Shown: one piece after another, positions 9,143-14,919 of the stretch
Layout of the letters: each line of letters begins with the position of its first letter
Position numbering within the stretch: position 1 is the first letter of the stretch
DNA from: JAYQPQ01 sp038145405
GTDB lineage: Bacteria; Pseudomonadota; Gammaproteobacteria; Pseudomonadales; GM7GCV1
Reading direction: 5' to 3'
Length of the DNA stretch: 18,345 nucleotides
Assembly (NCBI GenBank): GCA_038145405.1
Contig: JAYQPQ010000035.1
Span: 1-18,345 of the forward strand
Position numbers and translations under genes: made by a program
Notes under the pieces: generated by a model
Told to the model about the DNA's origin: nothing
What the model saw: the letters and a program-made list of their open reading frames with translations, nothing else
The model's database searches: none

Positions 9143-9579
9143 CAGAATTCGTCATCTCCATCCAGGTTGCCCTGTGCCACCGCCTGGTGCCGCGCACGCC
9201 AGAGCACCAGTGCCAAAGCAGCGCCACCCAGACCGGCAAAAACCAGGGGTAAAACCCAGACCAGCAGCGTGTTGCCAGACATGGGCGGTTCGTAAAGCAC
9301 AAATTGGCCGTAGCGATCGACCAAAAACTGTTTAATCTGGGCGTCGCTGAGGCCGTCTTCCAGCATGCGATGAATTTCGCGACGCAGATCGGCGGCGATG
9401 GGCGAATCCGATCCGGCCAAATTCTGGTTCTGACACTTGGGGCAACGCAGATCGACAATCAGCTGCTGATAGCGCTCGCGCAGCTCCTCCGAACTGAATT
9501 CAAAAATATCGATAGCCGCCAGGGCGCCCTGCAAAACCAGCATGGCAGCAAGACCGGTGAGCCAGGTGCTACTCCGCAT
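9142..9579 (-). CDS. ccmH: Cytochrome c maturation protein CcmH
   Basis: A 145-residue thiol-disulfide protein that reduces or holds apocytochrome CXXCH cysteines before heme attachment. A signal-anchor or signal peptide covers residues 1-21. The hallmark LRCPKCQNQ motif gives Cys46 and Cys49 as the redox pair, followed by the conserved SDSPIAADLR helix. A C-terminal transmembrane helix lies at about 104-127. I chose the ATG at 9579 because it directly precedes the hydrophobic segment; in-frame ATGs at 9594 and 9639 would add 5 and 20 residues lying over dsbE. The chosen start overlaps the dsbE end by 11 bases. This is the short form, without the fused TPR domain, consistent with the separate ccmI downstream. 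Confidence 0.93.
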   Translation of the reverse strand: MRSSTWLTGLAAMLVLQGALAAIDIFEFSSEELRERYQQLIVDLRCPKCQNQNLAGSDSPIAADLRREIHRMLEDGLSDAQIKQFLVDRYGQFVLYEPPMSGNTLLVWVLPLVFAGLGGAALALVLWRARHQAVAQGNLDGDDEF

Positions 9580-10120
9580 CCAGTTGCCCGCCATACTGCC
9601 GATAGACAGGTTCCATCTGGGTGGTCCAGACGCGTTCATCCACCACCCCTACGCGCTTGAAGCGGATGACTCCCTCGGCGTCGATCAGATAGGTCTCCGG
9701 TGCGCCGTAAACGCCCAGATCGATACCCAGGCTGCCCAGCGGGTCCTGAATATGGAATGCGTAGATATCGCCAAAGCGATTCAGCCAGGCTCTGGCTTCC
9801 TCCGGGGTATCCTTGTAGTTCACGCCGACCAGACGCACGCCGCGCTCGACCAACTGCTTCAAATAGGGGTGCTCGTAAACGCAGCTGGGACACCAGGATC
9901 CCCAGACGTTGACCAGGGTCACCTCGCCGTTGACTAGCGTGTCCAGATCGACCGGCTCGTTGGCCAGTCCCAGGCCAGCGAAAGCAGGAAAGGGTTTGCC
10001 GATCAGCGCCGACTGTAACTCTTCCACCGAGCGCGTTTTACGCATCTCCAGGGCGGCGTAGAAGAAGCCGGCCAGAAGCACAAACAGGATCAGCGGGATA
10101 AAGAGCACGATGCGTTTCAT
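9569..10120 (-). CDS. dsbE: Thiol:disulfide interchange protein DsbE/CcmG
   Basis: A 183-residue membrane-anchored thioredoxin-fold protein. One N-terminal helix (about 4-23) leaves the catalytic domain in the periplasm. The active site is WCPSC (Cys77, Cys80), and the YGAPETYLID segment supplies the cis-proline loop and is characteristic of CcmG. It keeps apocytochrome c and CcmH cysteines reduced, taking electrons from DsbD-type donors. A GGAGG Shine-Dalgarno lies 7 bases before the ATG, and the start overlaps the ccmF stop as ATGA. All family features are present. Confidence 0.95.
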   Translation of the reverse strand: MKRIVLFIPLILFVLLAGFFYAALEMRKTRSVEELQSALIGKPFPAFAGLGLANEPVDLDTLVNGEVTLVNVWGSWCPSCVYEHPYLKQLVERGVRLVGVNYKDTPEEARAWLNRFGDIYAFHIQDPLGSLGIDLGVYGAPETYLIDAEGVIRFKRVGVVDERVWTTQMEPVYRQYGGQLDAE

Positions 10121-12048
10121 GCCTCAGCCTCCGCGCCACCGCGATAACGCTTGTCGACAATGGCCAGCACAGCGCCCAAGGCGATCAGCAAGGCGCCGAG
10201 CCAGACCCAGCGAATGAAGGGCTTGACGTGAATGCGCATCGCCCAGTCGTCCACTCCCAGGGGTTCGCCCATGGAGACATAGAGGTCGCGCCAGAGACTG
10301 CCAGCGATACCGGCCTCGGTCATGATCGATCCGGAGGCCAGGTAGCGACGCTTTTCTGGCTGCAGAAGGGCCAGGGTTTTACCCTCGCGACTGACGCGAA
10401 TATCGGCCAACTCAGCGACGTAATTGGGCCCCTCTTCGTGGCGGAACCCCTCGACGCTGAACTGGTAGTCACCCAGCTGTTGCACGCTGCCAATCTGCAT
10501 GCGCACGTCGCGGAAATCGGTGAGCTCGGTACTAAAGCTGATGCCGACCGCAGCCACGGCCACACCCACATGCCCCAACACCATGCCCCAATAGGCCATG
10601 CGCAAGGATTTCAGCGAGCGGCCACCGCGGCTGCGCTGGTAAATATCGTGCAGGCTATGCACCAGAATCCAGCTGGCCAACAGTGCACCGATCCAGACCA
10701 GAGGCGCCGACGGCGCCACCAACAGGGCCACGGCAGCGCCGAGCACCAGGGCTCCGACCAGACTGACCGGTACCTGGGCGAGCAGTTTGCTCGCCGTCAT
10801 GCGCTTCCAGTTCCAGCGCTGCCCCATGGCCAGAAATACCAGCATGGGCAAGCCGAAAAGCATGAGAAAGAGATTGAAATACGGCGGACCGACCGACACC
10901 GAGCCCAAAGCCAGGGCGTCGACCAGCAACGGATAAAGTGTGCCCAGCAACACCACCGCTGCCATCAATACCAGCAGCAGGTTGTTCATTAACAGCGCGC
11001 CTTCGCGCGACAGGGCAAAGAAACCCTGGGTGGATTCCAGATCGCGCACGCGCAGGGCAAAAAGCGTCAGCGAGCCCCCCACCACGATCGAGAGGAACAG
11101 CAGAATAAAGAGGCCGCGTTCGGGATCGTTGGCGAAAGCATGTACCGAACTCAACACGCCGGATCGCACCAGGAAGGTACCCAGCAGACTCAGGCTGAAG
11201 GCCGTCAGTGCCAGCACCAGAGTCCAGCGCTTGAACATGTCGCGCTTTTCCGACACCGCCAGGCTATGCGCCAGCGCCGTGCCCACCAGCCAGGGCATGA
11301 GCGAGGCATTTTCTACCGGATCCCAGAACCACCAGCCACCCCAACCCAGTTCGTAGTAGGCCCACCAGCTGCCGAGGGTAATGCCCAGGGTCAGGAAGGC
11401 CCAGGCCACGTTGGTCCAGGGCCGCAGCCAGCGTGCCCAGGTAGCGTCGAGTCGCCCGCAGATCAGTGCCGCAACGGCAAAGCTGAAGGCCACGGAAAAG
11501 CCGACATAGCCCATATAAAGCAGCGGCGGATGCACGATCAGCCCGAAATCCTGCAGCAGCGGATTCAGGTCATTGCCTTCGCCCGGCGGGAAAGGCAGCA
11601 AGCGGTCAAAGGGATTGGATGTCAGCAGAATAAAAAGCAGAAAGCCGACGGACACGAAACCCAGCACAGCCAGGGCGATGGCACGAAAATCTGCCTGCAG
11701 ATCGTTGCTCAGTCCACCTACTGCGAAAATCCAGCCGCCCAGCACCAGCACCCAGAGCAGCATGGAACCCTCGTGTGCACCCCAAGTAGCCGAGACCTTG
11801 TAGTACCAGGGCAGCAGCGCATTCGAATTTTGCGCGACATAGCTCAGACTGAAATCATTGACCAGAAAGGACCAGACTAGCAGCACAAAGCTGATGAGAA
11901 TGCTGAGAAAGAGCATGGCCGAGAGCGGACCGGCGGAGGCGATCAGCACCGGCTTGCGGTAGATCACACCGAGGGAAGGCAGTGCTGCCAACAGGATGGC
12001 GTAAAGCAGCGAAAATATCAGAGCGATAAGGCCAAATTCGGGGATCAT
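10117..12048 (-). CDS. ccmF: Heme lyase subunit CcmF
   Basis: A 643-residue polytopic inner-membrane protein of the CcmF/CcsA (HemeO-handling) family. It ligates heme to apocytochrome c together with CcmH and CcmI. Diagnostic motifs are WGAHEGSMLLW (about 89-99), LNPLLQDFGLIVHPPLLYMG (about 161-180) and the tryptophan-rich WWFWDPVENASLMPWL (about 239-254). Two long periplasmic loops and a helix close to the C-terminus fit the family. The ATG follows AGGA with only about two bases of spacing, so initiation may be weak, but the N-terminus MIPEFG matches relatives. ccmABCDE are not upstream; the adjacent gene is a small acidic protein. It is the first gene of the ccmF-dsbE-ccmH-ccmI unit. Confidence 0.97.
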   Translation of the reverse strand: MIPEFGLIALIFSLLYAILLAALPSLGVIYRKPVLIASAGPLSAMLFLSILISFVLLVWSFLVNDFSLSYVAQNSNALLPWYYKVSATWGAHEGSMLLWVLVLGGWIFAVGGLSNDLQADFRAIALAVLGFVSVGFLLFILLTSNPFDRLLPFPPGEGNDLNPLLQDFGLIVHPPLLYMGYVGFSVAFSFAVAALICGRLDATWARWLRPWTNVAWAFLTLGITLGSWWAYYELGWGGWWFWDPVENASLMPWLVGTALAHSLAVSEKRDMFKRWTLVLALTAFSLSLLGTFLVRSGVLSSVHAFANDPERGLFILLFLSIVVGGSLTLFALRVRDLESTQGFFALSREGALLMNNLLLVLMAAVVLLGTLYPLLVDALALGSVSVGPPYFNLFLMLFGLPMLVFLAMGQRWNWKRMTASKLLAQVPVSLVGALVLGAAVALLVAPSAPLVWIGALLASWILVHSLHDIYQRSRGGRSLKSLRMAYWGMVLGHVGVAVAAVGISFSTELTDFRDVRMQIGSVQQLGDYQFSVEGFRHEEGPNYVAELADIRVSREGKTLALLQPEKRRYLASGSIMTEAGIAGSLWRDLYVSMGEPLGVDDWAMRIHVKPFIRWVWLGALLIALGAVLAIVDKRYRGGAEAEA

Positions 12049-12167
12049 TTCCTAGCCAGATGGTCGGTACCCGAATGCCTGCTTACCGCGAGTTGGTGTA
12101 ATCGACAGAGAGCCCGCGCGGAGCTGAAAAGTGCCATTCGGTAGGGTGGTGGTAGAACTCGGGGCAA

Positions 12168-12173
12168 ATTATA
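12168..12173 (-). promoter_or_regulatory. Candidate -10 box for the ccmF operon inside a GGGG/CCCC palindrome
   Basis: The minus strand carries a perfect TATAAT about 120 bases before the ccmF start. It lies inside GGGGTATAATTTGCCCC (12177-12161), an inverted arrangement of GGGG and CCCC. I see no good -35 at 15-18 bases, so the promoter may need an activator or be weak. A leader of roughly 110 bases would precede ccmF. Confidence 0.4.
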
Positions 12174-12187
12174 CCCCGCAAAACGGC

Positions 12188-12212
12188 AATCGGCGCCTTG
12201 TGAGCGCCGATT
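12188..12212 (-). terminator. Hairpin terminator after the small acidic protein gene
   Basis: A perfect 9-bp stem, AATCGGCGC paired with GCGCCGATT, has a 7-base loop and starts 12 bases after the stop of the 60-residue gene. The following minus-strand sequence has only a short TTTT, so it may be a weak rho-independent terminator or an mRNA-stabilising hairpin. It insulates the small gene from the ccmF promoter. Confidence 0.5.
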
Positions 12213-12224
12213 TAAGATCAGGAA

Positions 12225-12407
12225 TCAGTCGAGGTCGAAGTCGTAATCCTGGGTCAAGCGTCGAAGCCGCAACTCCTCCAGCTTCTGCTCAACGCGTCGA
12301 CGGGAGTCGGGGTCAGAAACAACGCGTACGGCGACCTCGCCGTCCTCGTCCTCGACCTCTTCGTCGATCAGGTCATCGTCCGCAACATCATCGTCAGTAT
12401 CGGCCAT
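12225..12407 (-). CDS. Small acidic protein, resembles the PA3496 family
   Basis: A 60-residue protein with a very acidic first half (runs of Asp and Glu to about residue 24) and a charged helical second half, DSRRRVEQKLEELRLRRL, ending YDFDLD. This layout resembles small proteins annotated in pseudomonads as PA3496-family putative envelope integrity proteins. The match is by eye and I cannot confirm it. There are no cysteines, signal peptide or membrane segment. It has its own downstream hairpin and is transcribed away from cobB. The GAG about 10 bases before the ATG is a weak Shine-Dalgarno. Confidence 0.65.
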   Translation of the reverse strand: MADTDDDVADDDLIDEEVEDEDGEVAVRVVSDPDSRRRVEQKLEELRLRRLTQDYDFDLD

Positions 12408-12463
12408 ATAGCTAATCTCAAAGAACCAGAGACCACGGGCTGGGTCTGACAGGGCGAAAAATA

Positions 12464-12531
12464 GGGGCGAAATTTTCCCCGGTCAAGCGATATTTTTGGA
12501 AAAATCAGCTCCTGTCCGGGAATTTTCCCGG
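12464..12531. promoter_or_regulatory. Two palindromic boxes between the small acidic gene and cobB
   Basis: GGGGCGAAATTTTCCCC (12464-12480) and CCGGGAATTTTCCCGG (12516-12531) share a G-run, A/T core and C-run layout. They lie in the 160-base divergent intergenic region. The first resembles GGGGCAAATTATACCCC at the ccmF -10 (13 of 17 positions). They could be operator sites for one regulator or part of the divergent promoters. No regulator can be named. Nothing else obvious lies in 12408-12567. Confidence 0.3.
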
Positions 12532-12567
12532 CACGCTGATTACCCCCTGCGCCAAGAGGTTGTCGAA

Positions 12568-13278
12568 ATGCCCTTTCAATCCATTGTTGTACTCACGGGT
12601 GCGGGCATTTCGGCGGAGTCCGGTCTCAAAACCTTTCGCGATCACAACGGCCTGTGGGAGGGCCACCGGGCGAAGGATGTGGCCACGCCCGAGGCCTTCG
12701 CACGCCAGCCGGAACTGGTTTACGACTTCTACAATCAGCGGCGGCGCCAGCTGTTATCCGGCGAGGTGCACCCCAATGCCGCACATCGGGCCTTGGCCGA
12801 ATTTGAAAGCCAATTTTCCGGTGATTTTCTGCTGATTACTCAGAATGTCGACGACCTACATGAGCGCGCCGGTTCCCAGCGCGTCTTGCACATGCGCGGC
12901 GAATTGCGCCGCATGCGCTGCCAGTAAAGCAACCGGGTGCATGAATGTAGCGGAGATATCGAGGGCGCTATGCTCTGCCCTTGCTGCCACGGACCGAACA
13001 GCCTGCGTCCTCACATCGTCTGGTTTGGCGAGGTGCCGATTGGCATGGATATGATCGAAACGGCGGTGTCGCACTGCGATCTCTTCATCTCCATTGACAC
13101 CTCCGGTGAGGTCTATCCAGCAGCGGGGCTGCGCCGGATCGCCGACGCCTATGGCGCCCATACGGTCGAACGGAATATGGAGCCCTCGCTGGCCGGGCAT
13201 CTATTCGATGAAACCTATTATGGAAAGGCCGGCGAAGTGGCGCCGGCCTATATCGATGCGCTGATCTCGCGGCTCTAG
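12568..13278 (+). pseudogene. cobB: cobB-type sirtuin deacetylase gene, inactivated
   Basis: The frame aligns end to end with CobB, the NAD+-dependent protein lysine deacylase, but a TAA codon at 12925-12927 (codon 120) splits it into 119 codons and 116 downstream codons in the same frame. The start at 12568 is set by the Shine-Dalgarno AGAGGT seven bases upstream. Present are the NAD-binding GAGISAESG (residues 11-19), TQNVDDLHERAG and the later VWFGE. Two other key positions differ from CobB. The catalytic His of HMHGEL is Arg110 (HMRGEL, codon CGC at 12895-12897), and the Gly of the GTS nucleotide-binding motif is Asp177 (IDTS, codon GAC at 13096-13098). The stop falls in the zinc-binding region, just after the first cysteine (Cys118). 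Any truncated product would lack half the Rossmann fold. Three independent lesions argue for true decay rather than a sequencing error. Confidence 0.88.
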
Positions 13279-13287
13279 CGGCTAGAG

Positions 13288-13602
13288 CTAGCCTGCCTTC
13301 TGGCCACCCATGCAGAGCGGGGATGCTGGCACGCCGATTGCCACGGACCATTCATCGGGCGTGAAGGTGTGCAGTGCCAGCGCATGCACCGGATTCTGCA
13401 TCACTTCCTTTAATACCCCATAGACCTGCTGATGGCGCTGCACCTGGCGCTGGCCGGCAAAGGCATTGCTGACGACCGTAAGCTTGAAGTGGGTTTCCGA
13501 GTTGGGCGGCACCGAGTGCATATGGCTCTCGTTCACCAGTTCGAGATGACTGGGCGCAAGGGCCTGATTGACGAGTTGCTGGATGCGGGTTTGAACTTTC
13601 AT
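13288..13602 (-). CDS. bolA: BolA family protein
   Basis: A 104-residue BolA-like protein. The core VNESHMHSVPPNSETHFKL (about 23-41) and the later RHQQVYGVLKE and VHALALHTFTPDEW are the family's signature segments. BolA proteins pair with monothiol glutaredoxins to bind [2Fe-2S] clusters, and in enterobacteria BolA also acts as a transcription regulator in stress and cell shape. The conserved His residues around 74-78 fit cluster coordination. It is convergent with the cobB pseudogene, with only nine bases between the stops. No Shine-Dalgarno is visible: the space before the ATG is filled by the palindrome AGTGATGTTATCACT. Function beyond the family is not readable here. Confidence 0.93.
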   Translation of the reverse strand: MKVQTRIQQLVNQALAPSHLELVNESHMHSVPPNSETHFKLTVVSNAFAGQRQVQRHQQVYGVLKEVMQNPVHALALHTFTPDEWSVAIGVPASPLCMGGQKAG

Positions 13603-13605
13603 GGA

Positions 13606-13620
13606 AGTGATGTTATCACT
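13606..13620. promoter_or_regulatory. 15-base palindrome at the bolA ribosome-binding position
   Basis: AGTGAT-GTT-ATCACT is a perfect 6-bp inverted repeat with a three-base centre, ending three bases before the bolA ATG. It could be a repressor operator or an mRNA hairpin over the initiation region. It also lies just upstream of the tRNA promoter on the other strand. Confidence 0.3.
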
Positions 13621-13631
13621 CAGATGGCGGC

Positions 13632-13660
13632 TTGACTCACCCCGTGCCCTTACCTATAGT
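13632..13660 (+). promoter_or_regulatory. Sigma-70 promoter of tRNA-Arg
   Basis: TTGACT (13632-13637) and TATAGT (13655-13660) have a 17-base spacer, followed by a GC-rich discriminator ACGCCGCC. That combination is typical of strong, stringently controlled stable-RNA promoters. Transcription should begin near 13667, leaving a 5' leader of about 55 bases to be removed by processing. Confidence 0.8.
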
Positions 13661-13722
13661 ACGCCGCCTTCTGGGGGCGCCCATTTCGTGGCAAAATATC
13701 CCTCTGAAATCGTTTTCGCTAC

Positions 13723-13799
13723 GCGCTTGTAGCTCAGTTGGATAGAGTACCTGGCTACGAACCAGGTGGTCGGGAGTTCGAATCTCTCCAAGCGCGCCA
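13723..13799 (+). tRNA. tRNA-Arg, anticodon ACG
   Basis: A 77-base cloverleaf. The acceptor GCGCTTG pairs with CAAGCGC, followed by discriminator G and an encoded CCA. The D arm is GCTC/GAGT. The anticodon stem CCTGG/CCAGG encloses the loop CTACGAA, giving anticodon ACG. The variable loop is TGGTC, and the T arm is GGGAG/CTCTC with a TTCGAAT loop. The A34 should be edited to inosine by TadA so that it reads CGU, CGC and CGA. The 3' end is a frequent integration target for mobile elements. Confidence 0.97.
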
Positions 13800-13806
13800 T
13801 ACAAAC

Positions 13807-13838
13807 AAAAAGACCCACCTCGTGTGGGTCTTTTTTTT
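13807..13838 (+). terminator. Rho-independent terminator of tRNA-Arg
   Basis: AAAAAGACCCAC pairs with GTGGGTCTTTTT in a 12-bp stem with loop CTCGT, followed by an eight-T run (13831-13838). It lies eight bases after the tRNA CCA. Confidence 0.93.
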
Positions 13839-13864
13839 GTGGTGTGTTCTGGATAGAAATTCGC

Positions 13865-13972
13865 ACTCCGGAGTTCGACTAAATTTGCCTATGGCAAATT
13901 TGGGGCCCTGAGCAAAGCGAAGGGAGTCCGCAGGACCGAGGTGCAAAGCGCCGAGCCAATCTCTCCAAGCGC
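13865..13972. repeat. Partial tRNA-Arg 3' copy split by an 80-base palindromic insert
   Basis: GGAGTTCGA (13870-13878) and ATCTCTCCAAGCGC (13959-13972) together match the tRNA-Arg T arm and acceptor strand, which are contiguous in the tRNA gene. Here 80 bases separate them. The insert contains a perfect hairpin, AAATTTGCC-TAT-GGCAAATTT (13881-13901). Further small inverted repeats are CCCT/AGGG (13906-13924) and GTCC-GCA-GGAC (13926-13936), and GCAAAGCG occurs twice (13912-13919, 13943-13950). ACTCCGGAGT (13865-13874) is a palindrome at the left border. It could be an attachment-site scar, a miniature element or a known repetitive sequence unfamiliar to me. The stretch from 13839 to 13985 holds no convincing gene. 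Confidence 0.6.
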
Positions 13973-13985
13973 TCCTGAAGATTGC

Positions 13986-14469
13986 TTACATAGAACCCTC
14001 TTCGAGATAGCCTCCAGACTCTATCACTCGGCGAGAACCTAAAAACTCCAGTTCCAACTCCTCCAATTCACCCTGAGTCAGTCGCCGCATGACTTGAGGC
14101 AGCGTTTCACAAATAAATAATACAAGCTCATCCTGCCAGACCTCTCCGTTTTCAAATTGACGTTCGTATGGCCACTGCATGAGCCTTTTAAATCTATCTG
14201 CACCTAATTCAAGCTTGATAATTGGCTGAATGTAGCAAGTAGAAAGCTGGAAATACTTTGACTCATCTCTGAGGGGATGAATCGAACGTCTACCGAACCA
14301 CACACTCGAGCCACTTTCGATGGGATCCCAACCATACCCAAAGTAAATTCCTTTTTTTGTTTTTATACAGGAAGCGGTTTTTATCTGAGATGACTAGTAT
14401 AAATCCCAGCCTCAAGAACTGGTTCTTTAACAAGTTTTCAATAGAGTCTGATTTCTTTTTTTGGGACAT
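13986..14469 (-). pseudogene. Unknown protein gene, frameshifted at an A7 run
   Basis: I do not recognise this protein. Two reading frames join into one coherent product of about 160 residues if one base is removed from the A7 run (T7 on the plus strand, 14353-14359). The first part begins MSQKKKSDSIENLLKNQ and reaches YKNKK. The second continues GIYFGYGWDPIESGSS and ends at the stop at 13986. The second frame has no ATG before 14303, and a stop lies upstream of the run, so it is not an independent gene of that length. An AGGGG Shine-Dalgarno eight bases before the ATG at 14469 supports the start. Base composition is clearly more AT-rich than the neighbours, suggesting horizontal origin. It lies 11 bases after hxlR and may share its transcript. 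Transcript slippage at A7 could restore some full-length protein. Confidence 0.62.
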
Positions 14470-14479
14470 ATGTTTTCCC

Positions 14480-14806
14480 CTAACCCACATACTCCCTCGC
14501 CCACTTCTCCACCGCCTTCAACACCGGCTTCAAGCTCTTCCCCTTCGCAGTCAGCGAATAGTCAACCCGCGGCGGAATCTCACCATAGTCCCTGCGCTCC
14601 AATAATCCATCCGCTTCCATTTGCTTGAGTGTCTTGGAGAGGGTGCGGTGGGTGACGCCACCCAGCCGACGTTGCAATTCGTTAAACCTCAGCGTTTCGT
14701 CCATCAACCAGTAGATAATCATGGGGCGCCACTTGCTAGTGATGAAATCCAGCGTGCGCTCAACGGCACAGTGCAACTCCGGTGCTACAGATTCGGTTCG
14801 ACGCAT
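14480..14806 (-). CDS. HxlR-family transcriptional regulator
   Basis: A 108-residue winged-helix regulator. Family features are the conserved N-terminal Cys before the first helix (ELHCAVERTLDFITSKWRPMII), the RFNELQRRLGGVTHRTLSKTLKQME recognition region and the RRDYGEIPPRVDYSLT wing. HxlR proteins often act as repressors that sense electrophiles, aldehydes or oxidants, sometimes through that Cys. The ATG at 14806 has GGAT six bases upstream; a TTG at 14818 would add four residues. It is divergent from a pirin gene, a common arrangement for this family, so control of pirin and of itself is the likely role. The effector is unknown. Confidence 0.9.
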   Translation of the reverse strand: MRRTESVAPELHCAVERTLDFITSKWRPMIIYWLMDETLRFNELQRRLGGVTHRTLSKTLKQMEADGLLERRDYGEIPPRVDYSLTAKGKSLKPVLKAVEKWAREYVG

Positions 14807-14827
14807 AGCGGTATCCAAAAAAACCGT

Positions 14828-14858
14828 ACTTGTTAGATGGTAAGTGAGACCCTATCTT
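14828..14858 (+). promoter_or_regulatory. Candidate pirin promoter with overlapping operator-like repeat
   Basis: TTGTTA (14830-14835) and TATCTT (14853-14858) are 17 bases apart, each matching consensus at 4 of 6 positions. ACTT-N10-AAGT (14828-14845) overlaps the -35 and has the short inverted-repeat form expected for a dimeric winged-helix repressor. Binding by the adjacent HxlR protein is inferred. Confidence 0.42.
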
Positions 14859-14873
14859 GGGAGATAAGCAAAA

Positions 14874-14896
14874 GCAACGCTTTCAAGTGGCGTTGC
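14874..14896 (+). other. Hairpin in the pirin 5' leader
   Basis: GCAACGC pairs perfectly with GCGTTGC over a nine-base loop, about 15 bases before the pirin Shine-Dalgarno GAGG (14911-14914). There is no T-run, so it is not a terminator. It may stabilise the leader or tune translation. Confidence 0.35.
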
Positions 14897-14919
14897 GACC
14901 AGTTTAAAACGAGGTAGTT

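Noticed and set aside
10228..11880. Two plus-strand frames of about 250 codons opposite ccmF
   Set aside because: Both are His/Gln-rich reverse images of transmembrane codons and show no homology that I can recognise.
12068..12143. Complementary segments CATTCGGTA and TACCCGAATG in the ccmF leader as a riboswitch
   Set aside because: The pairing needs a bulge and a loop of more than 60 bases, and no known riboswitch core is present.
12925..12927. Recoding of the cobB TAA as an amino acid
   Set aside because: Known bacterial recoding uses UGA or UAG, no supporting element is visible, and the two other substitutions at key residues favour decay.
13272..13293. Nested inverted repeats GCTCTAG-CGG-CTAGAGC and GGCTAG-AG-CTAGCC between the cobB and bolA stops
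   Set aside because: Short stems without a T-run on either strand; partly explained by the two opposing TAG stops. Not called as a terminator.
13654..13946. Minus-strand frames of 63 and 70 codons across the tRNA-Arg gene
   Set aside because: Peptides such as WRDSNSRPPGS and RFELPTT are well-known false proteins made by translating tRNA genes backwards.
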